Source of the DNA: Pseudomonas subflava | Lineage (GTDB): Bacteria > Pseudomonadota > Gammaproteobacteria > Pseudomonadales > Pseudomonadaceae | NCBI RefSeq assembly: GCF_023823685.1 | Contig: NZ_JAMXBF010000009.1 | Location: 1 to 64,000 of the forward strand | DNA length: 64,000 bases | Direction: 5' to 3' | Shown here: positions 63,975-64,000 of the stretch, piece by piece | Layout: every line of letters begins with the position of its first letter | Position numbering within the stretch: position 1 is the first letter of the stretch | Made by a program: the position numbers and the translations under genes | Notes under the pieces: generated by a model | Databases searched by the model: none | What the model saw: the letters and a program-made list of their open reading frames with translations, nothing else | Told to the model about the DNA's origin: nothing

Positions 63975-64000
63975 TTACAGCTTGAGCTTGCGGATCGCCT
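63975..64000 (-). CDS. Partial gene at the window edge (C-terminus ...AIRKLKL)
   Basis: On the minus strand a frame open from the window end stops at TAA (63975-63977) after the residues AIRKLKL. Only a few residues are visible and no family can be assigned. It is listed only because the frame is followed by a clean intergenic region; it could also be chance. Confidence 0.3.

Overview
The window is high-GC Gammaproteobacterial DNA that reads as a Pseudomonas chromosome. The evidence is the gene content and order: a pqqD-pqqE-prolyl oligopeptidase-ercA-hybrid kinase block as in the P. aeruginosa ethanol-oxidation region, mmsR/mmsA/mmsB, phaG, phaJ1 beside two fadD paralogues, and many Pseudomonas-type REP repeats. 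Species cannot be fixed from the sequence alone; no phage or plasmid genes were seen, and the only transposase-like gene is a RAYT.

Layout. 1-6.5 kb: end of a PQQ cofactor operon (pqqD, pqqE, a PqqH-like S9 peptidase), an iron-dependent alcohol dehydrogenase (ercA) and an overlapping PAS hybrid histidine kinase. 6.5-9 kb: small membrane protein, sirtuin deacylase, lipoprotein, TerC-type membrane protein. 9.4-13.3 kb: a two-gene DNA repair operon, an iron-sulfur XPD/DinG-type helicase with an N-terminal PD-(D/E)XK nuclease domain and a FAN1-like VRR-NUC nuclease. 13.5-18.4 kb: KGG-repeat protein, ClpP-fold protein, OsmC-YcaO fusion and a DUF2007 protein. 18.66 kb: tRNA-Gly(CCC). 18.8-24.3 kb: phaG, rsuA, a CWC zinc-ribbon protein, a Cache-GGDEF diguanylate cyclase and a DUF2157/DUF4824 pair.

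24.4-34.6 kb, minus strand: a guanidine-assimilation locus. Two paralogous periplasmic binding proteins each follow their own guanidine-I (ykkC) riboswitch, and each riboswitch follows its own sigma-54-like promoter with NtrC-like sites. Downstream come an ABC permease and ATPase, two DUF1989 proteins (carboxyguanidine deiminase type) and a biotin-dependent urea/guanidine carboxylase whose reading frame contains a REP palindrome. No allophanate hydrolase gene follows. 34.6-37 kb: odd His/Arg/Tyr-rich lipoprotein, TetR regulator, DUF2855 protein.

37-45.5 kb: a complete valine-degradation cluster (acyl-CoA dehydrogenase, enoyl-CoA hydratase, 3-hydroxyisobutyryl-CoA hydrolase, mmsB, mmsA) with an orphan LivJ-like binding protein and the divergent AraC regulator mmsR. 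45.5-47.7 kb: a small operon (thioredoxin-like, secreted protein, DUF2024, Rof-like) divergent from a MarR regulator with a C-terminal four-cysteine segment. 47.7-49.8 kb: thioesterase, ung, lipoprotein. 49.9-56.8 kb: two efflux systems divergent around one TetR gene. 56.8-62.8 kb: phaJ1, alpha/beta hydrolase, fadD2, fadD1, thioesterase. 62.9-64 kb: a REP-associated tyrosine transposase (RAYT) flanked by its own REP array with a 111-bp period.

Repeats are a recurrent theme. At least five short repeat families occupy intergenic spacers, supply stop codons, and in one case lie inside a coding sequence.
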